Of a stretch of 64,000 nucleotides of DNA, positions 1 through 17,577 are shown piece by piece. The stretch is from assembly GCF_000346465.2 (NCBI RefSeq), contig NC_034012.1, positions 11,868,972 to 11,932,971 of the forward strand. The letters are read 5' to 3'. The stretch is from Prunus persica (lineage: Eukaryota; Streptophyta; Magnoliopsida; Rosales; Rosaceae). The notes beneath the pieces were generated by a model, which saw nothing but the letters and a program-made list of their open reading frames with translations, was not told where the DNA came from and did no database searches. Position 1 is the first letter of the stretch. Each line of letters opens with the position of its first letter. Position numbers and translations under genes: made by a program.

Positions 1-255
1 GTTTCTTGGATTGAAACAGCTGGCAATAGTGTATAGGAGTTTGTGTTTTACTGAAACTTAATATGAAGAGTGGTGGAGTGTATGTATAGATGTACTAGGG
101 TTAAGTATTAAGTTGGATGAGATTAATGATTTAAGTATTGGGGTGAACAAAAAAAAAATGTAAGGTTTAAATAGAAAAACTCTACAAGGGATAGCAGCCG
201 TCATTTTCTACCTTTTTAACTCTTCGGCTTCTTCCTTTTATTCTCGTTGTTCAGT
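1..255. other. Unassigned A/T-rich sequence
   Basis: I see no open frame of note, RNA gene or repeat boundary here. It is flanking DNA of the hAT MITE that follows. Confidence 0.5.
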
Positions 256-263
256 GTCATAAT

Positions 264-783
264 TAGGGGTGGGCATCGGGACCGGAAAATCGGAACACCG
301 AACTGAACTGGTAAAAAAAAACCGAAAAAAAAATCGGTTGACCAAAAAAGTCAACAAACTGGACCGGAACCGGACCGAACCGGTTCCAACCGGTTCCGGT
401 TTCGGTTTTACATCTCTCCGCACCGGACCGGACCGAACCGGACCGGTCATATATTTTATATTTATATTTTTACAAAATTTTAAAATCTAATGCCATATTT
501 TAACTTTTATAATCACTAATTTTCCAAGTTCAACTTCAAAAAACTTCTAAATGTATGAATTGGATTATTTGTTCATTTTTAAGCTAAAAAAATAAGTTAT
601 TTATTATAAATTTTTTATTAAAAAAATAATAAATTAATAATCCGGTTCAAAACCGGAACCGGTTAGAACCGAACCGGTCGGTTTTTGAAATTTTTTTTGC
701 CTAAATCGGACCGAACTGAACCGGTTAAATAATACCGATTTCGGTTCCGGTTTGAGGTGAGAACCGGACCGCGCCCACCCCTA
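264..783. mobile_element. hAT-type MITE, 520 bp
   Basis: Perfect 11-bp terminal inverted repeats (TAGGGGTGGGC at 264-274, its complement at 773-783) are flanked by a perfect 8-bp target duplication GTCATAAT (256-263 and 784-791). The 8-bp duplication and TAGGG-type ends are hAT hallmarks. The interior is rich in CCGGTTCGG-like words near both ends, with an A/T-rich centre and no coding capacity. The short ORFs on both strands come from the inverted CCGGTT runs. A relative lies at 40949-41530. Confidence 0.92.
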
Positions 784-850
784 GTCATAATTGCAACCGC
801 TCATTTTTACGAGAAAAATTGCAACGGGATATTTGTTAGTTGGTTTCAGA

Positions 851-1790
851 CATAGTCTGAAATATCGATAATATCGAGGAAATATCGAGGATATTTTGAT
901 TTTTTTGAATCACGGATATTTCGGAACATATCCATGTACATATCGTATAAATATCGACAATATCGACGATAATATCGGAAAATATCGATGTCGATAATTT
1001 CGCTCACATTTCAGCAATATTTTGTCAAAATATCGGTGTATCGCTAAAATATCGAAAATATCGAAAATATCAATGTGAAGGAAAAAAAAAGTTTTAATAA
1101 AAATAAAAAATAAAAAATAAAAAAGGAAAAAGGGGAGAAAAAAGCACAAAGGGGATATGAACCCCTCCCATTTTACTCCTCCAACACCTTAAACACCATA
1201 TCACTTATGTTTTTGTGATAATATGCTAAAATATTTATATTTATATGGGTGGTATGTTAACAATTACATGCAAAACTATTTTGGGGATTTATCATTTGAT
1301 GACTACTCTTCACAATACACTTACTCTACACATAGAGATGATGAAGATAGTGAAAAATTTGAACCTTGTAGGAACTCTATGTGGTACTAAGTCATTCATG
1401 TATCTTACCATGCAATGTATAAAGTGTAAAATATTATAGTAAATCATTATATATGAATGATTACGGTGTATTTAATCTTTTTTCATTAATTATTACATAT
1501 TTTTTACACTCATAGTGTTTGCCGGCTTGCTGTATAATCAACTTAAATTAGTTAAATCCATCATGCAATGCATTTCCTTCTAATTTTTTGTGATAAACTC
1601 ATAGATAATTGACTAAATAGACATTCTCCAAAGTTTCAATAAAAATTTCTAAGTTTTTCTTACAATTTCCATGGTTTTTATTCAATTTTTATCGATATCG
1701 ATAATATCCCGATATTTCCATCGAAATTTCCATATTTTTGGACTACCGATATTTCCGATATCATCGATATTTTAGAAGTTTTAGACCATA
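851..1790 (+). mobile_element. ATATCG-rich non-autonomous element, copy 1 (hAT-like)
   Basis: A ~940-bp element whose two ends are dense in ATATCGATA-like words in opposite orientation. It begins CATAGTCTGAAAT and ends near TTTTAGACCATAG, so the outer ends are imperfect inverted repeats. It aligns nearly end to end with 58977-59905, and in part with the inverted, truncated copy at 8728-9118. An internal frame near 1267-1407 ends in an acidic, Ser/Asp/Glu-rich peptide closing with MWY and a stop, also present in the second copy. I infer this is the C-terminal remnant of an autonomous partner's transposase. No clean target duplication is visible for this copy. Confidence 0.6.
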
Positions 1791-2430
1791 GTGGAAACAC
1801 AGATTACAGTGATGCTATTTGGACGCCGCAGATGAAAACAACAATGCCGCCACTTTCTGTGTCTTTGACAATCTGCAAGTGCCAAAAGTTAAGTACCCAA
1901 AACCCAAATTTTCTCTTCCTTGAATTCTCTTTTGAAATTTCAAAGTCGAACGAACTAAATGGGCAAAGATTCTGAGAGAAAAAGCTCAAAATTCTTTTAG
2001 CTAAGGCAGAAGTAATGTGAAGTCTTGGGTTGATTTTCGTCTGATGTGAACTGATAATGACTGGGATTTCTGTACACAAGAAATTTTGTACAAGAAGGAA
2101 CCCAGCAGTAAAAGAATGGAAAACTTTTAGTCCAAACCGCGTTTTGTATTCAATTGATGACAGGTAGGGCCTCACCATTGATGGACTGACTCATGTAGCA
2201 AACTCATGCGTGAATGAACAGTTGTACTATATAGATGAAGCAGGTGGCAAAGAAAAATCTAATTTTGACTTGTGAATATACCAACCCATTTCACAATTTC
2301 CACAATAATTTGCCGTTCGGATGAGCCTGGTTATAATCTTCTCAATTATCAACCACAAGCATCTTTTCTTTCTAGTCTTTAACTTGAAGGAAATCCCTCG
2401 CAGGGACAGAGGAAAAAGAAAAATTAATTA
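1791..2430 (+). promoter_or_regulatory. Upstream region of S-RLK gene 1
   Basis: This sequence lies between a transposon and the gene 1 start. A TATA-like ACTATATAG sits at 2226-2234, about 200 bp before the ATG. The stretch around 2146-2200 recurs at 26391-26450, beside the S-RLK relic, and a short piece recurs at ~62375. It is therefore part of the duplicated unit. The transcription start cannot be placed from sequence. Confidence 0.4.
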
Positions 2431-5658
<3,228 letters not shown>

Positions 5659-6885
5659 GGTTCGATTATATATGTTCTTGCTGCTATCTTGACATGTTCA
5701 TATATTTCCAAAACATGCAAGTTTGTAGATTCAAGTGGTTCTGTACTTGGTTCAAGCATTGAGGCTAGATAAAGACCACAAAGCTATTCATCTCATGCTA
5801 CGTCTATTTTTCTGTATATGAAGTTCAGTATTTTTCCTTCGATCCCTCTCCTTTTCTGTATGAGACTCCATTCCCTCTCCATTTTTTTCCCTTTGGTGCA
5901 AATTGCAACAATTTATAGACGAAGGTTACACCAAACCAAAGGGCAAAATTAAATTTTAGTCCATAGTGTTTGTTTGATTTTTCAGTTTTTATAATTAAAG
6001 GGACGTATTTTTTTATTTTTTTTATTTATAAAGTGATATTCTAAACTATTCTAATATACAAATCCAATTAGATACAAAAGGGCGGGCACATTTTTCCTTG
6101 CTAACCCACATCTGCAATTAGGGCATGCTTGGTACACTATAACCCACGTGCTTAATTATAAAGCTATGTAAAAAGAAAACACGTTTTGTACGCTCTTTTC
6201 ATCTTCTCCTTAGGGTTCTTCTTTGTTTTCTTCTCTTCTCCATGTATTCATTTCTCCCTCTCTCTCATACTCTCTCCAGTATGTTTCTTCTTGCTTCTTC
6301 TCTTTTTTTCTATCTTCATCTTCTCTTTTTTTATATTAAATTTTTGTGAAAATTAGGTTATGAGTTTTTCTTCAAAATATTCGTTGCACTGGTTTGTTTG
6401 TGCATCCTTTAACTATACTTTCAAGTCTTATCAAACAAAGAGAACAATTAAAAAGAATAAAGAAAAAAAAAAGGCAATAGGAAGCTGCCAAAGCTTTGAT
6501 AATTAGAGTTTCTCATAATTTCAATTATTTAATAATTAATTTATATAGTGAATTGCATTTCCGTCTTAGGAGATAAGCATGTTGAGTGTTGATACAATAA
6601 AGTGAAAACTTTTTTCCAGTCCAGAAGCAATAACCATCACATCAATCCTTCAATCTTTCATGTGTTGGAAAAATTACTATAATTACAATGGTAAGCTAGG
6701 ATGGCAAAGCCTAGAATGATCATGGGTAAATCGATTCATGCACATCAACAAAGTAAAATTAGAGAGTTCTCTCATACACTTAAGCCCTTTATTTTTGTCT
6801 GATATAAGTTTGTCAGACATGCTTCATGTCCATAAGAACACAAGAGAAAAGATTGATGATGTTCGACATGCTTCATGTCCTGTAT
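5659..6885. other. Gene 1 3' flank, no further gene seen
   Basis: A/T-rich sequence follows the stop codon of gene 1, with pyrimidine-rich tracts around 6190-6320. It ends in a short TA repeat at ~6886-6902, where a Helitron is inserted. I recognise no coding or RNA feature. Confidence 0.5.
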
Positions 6886-6903
6886 GTGATATATATATAT
6901 ATA

Positions 6904-7190
6904 CTAGCCTCTCTGCATGCGCTTTCGCGCATGCGAGAGGTTTTTTTTTTTAAAAATGTAAATTTATTTTAGAATTAAAAAAGATAATGGATATTTGTGT
7001 TCCATAAAAATAGGACCCATTATCTGAATTTTCTTTTATTTTTAATTTTTTTAATACGAAAAATTGTGAATTTACCATATTATTTTTATTTAATTAATAA
7101 TTTCAATTCTTAATGTTTGCATTAACCAAGGGCATTTTCTGGTATTTTGAATGTTTCACCATTCTCTGCCTTTTACTTTATATATATAGA
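6904..7190 (-). mobile_element. Non-autonomous Helitron, 287 bp, minus strand
   Basis: Read on the minus strand it starts TCTATATATATAAAG and ends in CTAG. A strong GC-rich hairpin (arms GCATGCGC/GCGCATGC with outer CCTCT/AGAGG) lies just before that end. The flanking bases are A (6903) and T (7191), as expected for insertion between A and T without target duplication. A second family member, on the plus strand, is at 36315-36609 with the same 5' end and a related hairpin. Confidence 0.88.
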
Positions 7191-7280
7191 TATATCAAGA
7201 AAATAAGGTTTTTATTATATCAAGATCTGATTTTTTTTTTTCATGAATAAAGATGTGCTTATATACTATGTAACTTATAA

Positions 7281-8149
7281 GAGGAATGCTAGCAACATTC
7301 TCTCTAATTTTCTCTTTTGAACCGTCTCCCTTCTCCTCATAACAAGTGTCACTTTCCTTACACTTAAAACAATATCATTAATTCATCACACAAGTTAGTT
7401 TTTTTTTTCTAAGTTTAGCCTTATTAAATGTATTAGCTTTTATATTTCCTTCAATTTATCCAAATTTTGTTACAACTTCCTTAGCACATTGTTAAAAATT
7501 AAATTTTAAAAAAAATGTCATTTAAAAAAAATAAAAATAAAGTTTGTTTCATGACATTGTTATTATGAAAGTGATATCATCATTATTTTGTGTTTAACAA
7601 AACATATGTCCTCTTTGAGAATTTTTTTTTTTTAAAAAAAACTTTAGTTTTTATTTCCTTATTTAATTTTTTAACAAGGTAGTAAGAAAGTTGTAAAAAA
7701 ACACTAGCTTGTTAGTAAAATGAGTTAATACATTCATTTCGCATCCTGGATCGGCTCCGCTGTAGCACGATATTGTTCGCTTTGGGCCCCTGCCCCCACG
7801 GTTTTGTATCTGAGAGCTCAGGAGCAACTTCCTAGTGGGTCACCTATCCTGGAATTTCTCTAACCCAAACTTGCTTAAGTTCGGAGTTCCCATGGAATCC
7901 TAAGCCAGTGAGCTTCTAAAAGGCTTCATGCTAGATGGAGGTATGCATGTACATATAAGGCACATCACTCCCTCTCCGTTGGTCGATGTGAGATGTTACA
8001 ATTCAATAAGAGTAAACTTGGAAAACAAAAACTAGTTTGTGTGATGCATTAATGACATTGTTTTAAGTGTAAGAAAAGTGATACTTGTCGTGAGAAAAAG
8101 GAAGAAGGTCCAAAATAGAAGGTTAGGGATAAGGTTGCTAACATTCCCC
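7281..8149. mobile_element. Long-TIR MITE (Mutator- or hAT-like), interrupted by a Cassandra LTR
   Basis: The segments ~7281-7400 and ~8030-8149 are inverted repeats of about 120 bp with scattered mismatches. Their outermost bases are GAGGAATGCTAGC and the complement of GGGGAATGTTAGC. The element is flanked by AACTTATA at 7272-7279 and 8150-8157 (8 bp; a ninth base mismatches), so either a hAT or a slightly eroded Mutator target duplication is possible. The core is A/T-rich and non-coding. The Cassandra LTR at 7737-8000 is nested inside. Confidence 0.75.
7737..8000 (-). mobile_element. Cassandra-type solo LTR carrying 5S rRNA-like sequence
   Basis: On the minus strand it begins TGTAACATCTCACATCG. 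From about 7900 down to 7810 it carries a diverged 5S rRNA segment, including AACTCCGAACTTAAGC and AGGATAGGTGACCC, which match the internal-promoter part of plant 5S rRNA. That fusion defines the Cassandra TRIM retrotransposon. The target duplication ATTCA is at 7732-7736 and 8001-8005. The LTR edge at 7737 has TT in place of the expected TG, presumably a mutation. Only one LTR is present and no internal region, so this is a solo LTR. Confidence 0.87.
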
Positions 8150-8157
8150 AACTTATA

Positions 8158-8727
8158 TTTCTAAGTTCTACAATTATGATAATGGATTAGTTTATGTAAT
8201 CTTATCTTATAGATCTTGACAAAAACAAAAACAAAAAAAAACAAAGGTCATATGAATCTTCCCAAATATTGAAAAATTATAATAATAAAATTTGACAAAG
8301 CATTAAACACAGTATAACTTAGTCAGACTATTTATCAGGAATAGCACCAAATGCTTTATAATTTTATGAATAAATAGTCAGTCCTCTCCGGAACAGATTA
8401 ATACTATCCGATAGAAATTAATCAGTACAGTTCAATGTACCAAACGAATCCTTAAAAACATGTATAGTTTACATTGCAATCAAGGTTAAGAACTAAAATA
8501 TTAAAAAAAAACAAAAACAAAAACAAAAATAGATATTTAAATAACTAAATTTTGGAAAGAAAGAAAAGTGTTTTTTTTGGTCTCTCTATAACTCGTTCTA
8601 AAACCCCAAGCGCAACACTTCATCCATTTTCTCTTCTAAAACCTTCTTTATTCGTTTATTTTTCAGTTAGTATAACTGATGAAACAAAAACCAGGCCATA
8701 TGACCTACTTATGTAGTAGTTTGGATC
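8158..8727. other. Spacer, no gene seen
   Basis: A/T-rich sequence with several (CAAAAA)n-like simple repeats around 8222-8240 and 8505-8530. No coding or RNA feature is supported. Confidence 0.5.
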
Positions 8728-9118
8728 ATGATCTAAATATATCGATGGTTTTGGAAATATTGGTAGTCTAAAAATACAGAAATTTCGATGAAAATATCGA
8801 GACGAAAATTGTAAGAAAAACTTGAAATTTTTTTTTTCAAACTTTAGAGAATTTTTTTTAATCAATCATCTATTACTTTATAACAAAAAATTGGAAGGAA
8901 ATGCATTGCATGATGGGTTTAACTGATTTAAATTGATTACATAGCGAGCTGACAAATACTACGAGTGTAGAAAATATGTAGTAGTTAATGAAAGAAGATT
9001 AAACACACCATAATCATTTATTTATAATGATTTACTACAATATTTTACACTTTATACATTGCATGATAAGATACATAGACTTAGTAATACATAAAGTTCC
9101 TATAAGGTTTAAATTTGA
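8728..9118 (-). mobile_element. ATATCG-rich element, truncated inverted copy
   Basis: Read on the minus strand this matches the right half of the elements at 851-1790 and 58977-59905, including the ATGCAATGCATTTCC stretch and the terminal ATATCG words. It stops abruptly near 9118, where the next element begins, so its other half is missing. Confidence 0.65.
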
Positions 9119-9525
9119 GTTATTTTCACTTACACCTCCTGAGGTTTTCGATTTTTTCACAACACTCCTTGAGATTTTAGAAATTATAAGAGCACCTCCT
9201 AAGGTTTTAAATTATTTTAACAAAACTCATTTTCATTGATTTTTCATCCAAAGATTGATGATTTTATACCCAAAAAAAAAAAAAAAATCTCCACATGACA
9301 AAGTTGGTTTTTTATATTCGATTGCATATACTTTATTGAGATTAATTTTGTCATTTGTATAAGTTTTTTTTTTTAATGAAATCATCAATTTTTAGACAAA
9401 TAATCAACGAAAAGGAGTTTTATAAAATAAAACAAACTAAAACCTCAAGGGACATTAGTGTAATTTTCAAGACATGAGGGGATTTTGTAAAAGTGTAAAA
9501 AATCTCAGGATGTGTTGATGTAAAT
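9119..9525. mobile_element. Candidate MITE with imperfect inverted ends
   Basis: The left end (ACACCTCCTGAGGTTTTCG around 9134) and the complement of the right end (ACATCCTGAGATTTTTTAC around 9495-9513) are similar and inverted. The middle contains a further inverted pair (ATTTTTCATCCAAAGATTGATG against CATCAATTTTTAGACAAAT, roughly). No clear target duplication was found. Confidence 0.4.
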
Positions 9526-11823
9526 TAGGGGTGAGCATTATTACCAAAAACCCGACCGAACCAGCTGAACCAGACAGCTTTAGGTGGTTTGGTTCGGTTT
9601 TTATACTCAAAAATCACATAATCGGAGAAAAAATCGGCCGAACTAGCTCTGAACTGGGTTGGACCGATTTTTATTCCCTTCAAACCGCTAAAAACAGGAC
9701 CGGAAAGGTATTTTTTTTTATAAAAAAAAAAATACAAGTGTCAGTAGATTATTCGTCGACTCTACGTCATTCCGTACTCCTTGCTACACCAGATCCGTAA
9801 AGAAACCCTAAACATTTCAAGGGTTTTGAAATGTTTTTGGTTCCGCCTCTTTCTTTCTTCTTCGTTCTCTCTCAGTCACTCTCTCAGTCTCTCGCCTCTG
9901 TCTTTCTCACTCTCTCAGACTCTCTCCAGATTTCACACGAATCACGATCTTTCAATCACTTTCTCTCTCTCTCACCCGCTCTCTAACTCAGTCTCTCTCT
10001 CAACCGCTCTCGCTCGCCTCTGCCTCTGCCTCTGCCTCTCTCAGTCTCTCGTCTCTGCCTCTGTTCGTTCTTCCTCTCAGTCACTCTCTCAGTCACCTGC
10101 TCTCTCTGAGTCCCTCATTCTCTCTCTCACCGGCTCTCTCTTAGCCGCTCTCACTCTCTTAGTCGCTCTCACTCTCTTAGTCGCTCTCACTCTCGTCTCC
10201 CTTAGCCGGTTTCGCTCTCTCTGCCTCTCTCTCTCAGTCACCATCGCTCTCTCTTAGTCATCAAAGGTCTCCCTCTCTTAATTTTTGTTGGTTTGAAGTA
10301 TTAAATTTTGAAACCCTAATTCAAAATTTAGGGATTTTTGTTGATTTATGTTAATTGTATTTATACAGTCCCCTTCTATTGAGGGATCCCTCAAATAATT
10401 TTATTTGAGGGACGCCCTTTAAGGTACCCTACAATTTTTTTCCCAATGATCCAGACCATTTATTTTTTAGGTCTTCATTTATAGATCATCCTTACAAAAA
10501 ATTAGACAAATCGGAAACCGTTTCGACATCCAATTGTGTCTTACAAAATCAATGAACACGGTGCTTCAAGAAAATGCTAAAATTTCAATAACTTAATTGA
10601 GTGGTCAAATGATATCGGATTCAAGTGATTTTTTGTAGAGATGATCTTTGAATGAGTATCTACAAAATAGACGGTTTGGATTAGTGAAATACAATCCGGA
10701 GTGGGGCCTACAAGGGGTGTCCCTCAAATAAGCTTATTTGAGGGATCCCTCAATGGAAGCTCTCTGTGTATTTATATATTCTGACTTTGTATATATATAT
10801 TTTTTCTGGACAAAATTGATTTGAAGGCAAAGTTCTTCCAGATTGGCTTGCAGGCTGTGTTTATTTCTGGTATGGAATTGTTGTTGTGTTATTTTTTGTG
10901 GTTGTTAGAATAAGATCTGCATTACCATTGAAAATTGTTGCTGTTTTATTTGTTATTTTTGGTATGGAATTCATCATTAGCATGTGTGGTATGATTCATT
11001 TTTTCTATTTGTGATACCACCACGTTGCATGATCTACTGAGACTTACTGAGACTTTCTATGCCAATGCTTGTTGATTGTCACCATTATATTAGTTCTCAC
11101 TTGTCGATTGTTATTGTGGAAACCCTAATTCAAAAATTTAGGGATTTGACTCTCTTGTATTTTTTGTATTTATTTGTCTGACTCTGTTTATTTCTGGTAA
11201 TTTAGGGATTCAAAAATTCTGGCTGGTAATTTATTTGATTGCCTCATATATTTACTAACCTTTTTTTTTTTCTTTGTATAGAGGTGCAAATTTGATTTGA
11301 GGAGTATGAAACTCATGGAATTGTATGTGTATATGTAATGAAAATTTATTTGTTTTCATTTGGATTTTCTTTTGAACTTTGCAAATATGCAGATTGTGAT
11401 TGAGATTACTCTCACAGTCTGCCATGGTCTAATAATTATTGGATTATTTGGAATATGTGGTGGATGATGATTTTCTTAGGTTTTAAGGGTTTTTTAAGTA
11501 TTTGAATGATGATAAACTTTAGATATGCAAAGCTGGAGAAACTGGAAAAACAGAATGGGCCTACAAAACTTTTAAAAAAAAGAATGGGCTTGGAAAACTT
11601 TAAAAAAATAAAAAATAAAAAGACATTCAATTGTTGCTTTTGTTGGGCCTCGGCATACACTCGAACCGAACCAACTCGACCTGTACAATTCAGGTATCGA
11701 TTTAAGTCGAAAATGGGCCTAATAAACAGGTGCATGGTTTACTATTTGGACCTGCCAACATGATCCGGTTCGGAGAACAGTTTGGGCCCATAACCAGCCC
11801 GACCCGACCCGTGTGCAGCCCTA
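9526..11823. mobile_element. hAT-like non-autonomous element, ~2.3 kb
   Basis: It starts TAGGGGTGAGC and ends GTGCAGCCCTA, which are related as imperfect inverted ends. Flanks ATGTAAAT (9518-9525) and GTGTAAAT (11824-11831) match at 7 of 8 bases. Both ends are rich in CGAACC/CCCGACC words, as in other hAT elements here. Inside, a long CT-rich tract (9850-10260) followed by intron-like T-rich sequence looks like the 5' UTR and first intron of a lost or captured gene. I see no transposase frame. A Mutator-type MITE is nested at 10366-10766. Confidence 0.6.
10366..10766. mobile_element. Mutator-type MITE, 401 bp
   Basis: Inverted repeats of about 40 bp (10373-10412 against 10720-10759) contain TTGAGGGATCCCTCAAATAA. 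They are flanked by a perfect 10-bp duplication TGTATTTATA (10356-10365 and 10767-10776). A 9-11-bp duplication is typical of Mutator-like elements. Non-coding. Confidence 0.85.
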
Positions 11824-11831
11824 GTGTAAAT

Positions 11832-12514
11832 AACAAAATTTAATTACTGACATGTGTAATGTTGTGAGATTAGTATTCTATGTCGCTCTCACATCCTCCG
11901 AAAATCAATTCGGACGTCACAGCCGAAAGAAGAAAGCCACCTCTGTTTCGTCCTCTTTGGGATCCTGCGTATGCCAACAGTTTACCCAAAACCCAAAATT
12001 CTACTTTGAATTCTCTTTTCCAATTTGAAAAGAAAGAAAACTCAAAATTGGAGCCAAAAACTCAAACGAAAAAGAAAAAACCCCAAGACGCAACCTGTGA
12101 ATGTGAAAGGAGGAGATTCTTTCTTCACCAAAACAAATTTTGGTCTTTCAAAGGCTGATTGGTGGGGACCGAGACCAACCATTGATGCGCATGCGCTCAC
12201 TTGGCCAACTGATTAGTATGAAGCAACAGCACTATAGCCCTACACAGTTCCGTGATGGATGAAGACAGAAGGTAACAAAAAAGCTTCAGTTTTGCTTACC
12301 AGTCAATAGCCGCCGTTGGGTTATCAGTCTGGCACTCATTTGGTTTTAACATACTGAGAACAGTTGCCTATGTTTTCTATGCATACATAGTCAATAGTCG
12401 TGTCCTAAGCTGTATATATTTGGTCTTCTCAGTTAACAATCATAAGGATCTCTTCTAATTCTATCCTTAACTTGGATGGAACCAGTAGGAAGGGATATAC
12501 AAAACAAAAATTAA
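11832..12514 (+). promoter_or_regulatory. Upstream region of S-RLK gene 2
   Basis: It contains the upstream module common to this family: GATTGGTGGGGACCGAGACC near 12158, repeated before genes 3 and 6, the broken copy and at ~63205. A TATA-like GTATATATT lies at 12412-12420, about 100 bp before the ATG. The matching place in genes 3 and 5 reads GAACATACAG, so this TATA is specific to gene 2. Confidence 0.5.
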
Positions 12515-15723
<3,209 letters not shown>

Positions 15724-16790
15724 GGGTCGATTAATTCTTGGTATATAGGTTCATGCTGCTTGGCTCAATTGTTGTGCATACTTCCAAAACAAGTCACTTT
15801 GTTCATAGATCGGTGTCAGTTTTTGAACACTTAAATTAAAGCATGAATATGTGAATTCTTTGTTTTATGGATTAGGGGTTAACATCCACAAATCTCATAA
15901 ACAGGCTTGGGTTATTCCGTACTGTTATTCTTTCGTACAGGGCCAATAAAAAGGCTTTAGGCATCCAATTTTGTAGGTTCAGGCTTTACCAACGTGAAGC
16001 ATTTATTTATTGATGTTTTATGGAGCTTAGACAATGTTTTTTCCTTTTATTATTCGCATTGATTGGGATCTCTTAATAGTCTTTTTTGAAGCAGAGTTTA
16101 TTTCATTTTGCGCAAAACTCATGAAATAAAATAACACGTGGGTAAACTATATTTTACTTTAATCTAATTTAAAGATACCAACTTCAGAAGAACCAAAGTC
16201 TAAAGTCAATGTGATAATAATAAGGCAGAAAAAAGAAATGAATTGCGGACCTGCTTTATCAGCCATGACGTACATTTACGACTTTGAGTTTGAGGTTAGA
16301 TATCAATTTATAAAATATTTTGTTAAAATATTGACATTAACTGCATTCTCTCAATCACTGTTTTTTAAAATTTAAAAAAAAAAAAAAAAAACCTACATGC
16401 AACGCTATTTCCAATCAATAATACAATGACACGTGGAAAAATTGAAGAAACTGGCTCCAATTAAAATTGTCAATTAATTAGGTGGATTATAATTGCATAG
16501 CCCTTAAGGGAGTGCATTTTCCAGAAGCTTGTTGGCTTGTAAAGACAACCAAAAAAACAAAAAAACAAAAAAAAAAACCCATCGCGATCCACAAATGAAC
16601 AAAATCCATTGTCCATTTGATTTAAAGAAATTTTTAAAATTCATTCTTGTCATGGTTTTAATATGCTTTTGTACAATATTTCAATGAAAAGACAAAATAG
16701 TACAAATAAAGATAATAATAGAAGTCCTACTCTCTTTTGAAAATATACCTTTGACCTTGGTGCATTACTGCCATGATAAATAGGTGGAGA
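15724..16790. repeat. Gene 2 3' flank, duplicated downstream of the kinase tail
   Basis: From the stop codon onward this sequence is closely matched by 22565-23720 (same GGGTCGATTAATTCTTGG start and the later AGAAGCTTGTTGGCTTGTAA). Parts are again present at 52623-52740 and after 59972. It contains poly-A and A/T-rich tracts and no gene that I can see. Confidence 0.7.
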
Positions 16791-17577
16791 CTTGAATTTC
16801 CTTGTTGCATCCTGCAACACTCTTTCCCAACAAAAAGCTCTCCACATACCCCTGCAACACTCTTTTAATTCTCTTTTCAAATTTGACAGTGAAATTTGCT
16901 CAAAATCTGGAAGAAAGAAAAAGGAAAATTTGAGCGAAAAACTCAAATTTCTTTCTCAAGCTTTTTATTTCCCGAGACACTCCTCTGTTGATTGTGACCT
17001 TAATTACCAGAACTGTTAGCTGGAGAATGAACCGCAAGACGCAACCTGTGAATGTGAAAGGAGGGAAATTCTTTCTTCACTAAAACAAGTTTTTGGTATT
17101 TCAATTGCTGATTGGTGGTGCCCGAAACCAAGCATTGATGCGCTCATTTGGCCAACTGGTTTGTACCATGTCTGTACACAGTTACGTGATCTATCGATCA
17201 AGAATGAAGGTAACAAAATAAGTTTCAATTTTGACTTGCAATTTTTCCACCATCGTTTGTTGTTTGAGTGAGGATGGCATTGGTTGCTTACCACCAGTCA
17301 TTTGGGTTATCAGTCTTGCACCCATAACATACTGAGAAATACATATGCTTTGATTGGCTATGTGAATTCCAGCTTATAATGTTCTTTTCTTGATATATAC
17401 ATCAGCATTTTGTAAAGATCAGAAGTTGCCTATGTTTTCAATGCATACTACTAACCAGTCAATTGTCGTGTCCTTCACGGAACATACAGGGTCTTCTCAG
17501 TTAACAATCACAGGGGTGTTTTCTAATTCCATCCTTAACTTGAATGAAACCAGTAGGAAAGGAGATCCAGAACAAAA
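16791..17577 (+). promoter_or_regulatory. Upstream region of S-RLK gene 3
   Basis: Duplicated upstream module shared with 36660-37394, 47090-47583 and 62940-63491. It includes GAACCGCAAGACGCAACC near 17030, the GATTGGTGG(T/G)GCCCGA motif near 17110, and GATCAGAAGTTGCCTATG near 17417. No convincing TATA box is seen close to the ATG. Confidence 0.45.

Noticed and set aside
238..490. Overlapping frames on both strands
   Set aside because: Both come from the inverted CCGGTT-rich end of a MITE.
6738..6953. 71-codon frame near the Helitron
   Set aside because: Runs through a TA repeat into the Helitron hairpin; no domain.
9781..10257. 158-codon plus-strand frame rich in Ser and Leu
   Set aside because: It is produced by a CT-rich tract (CTCTCTCAGT-like repeats) inside a hAT-like element; no domain and no codon signature of a real protein.
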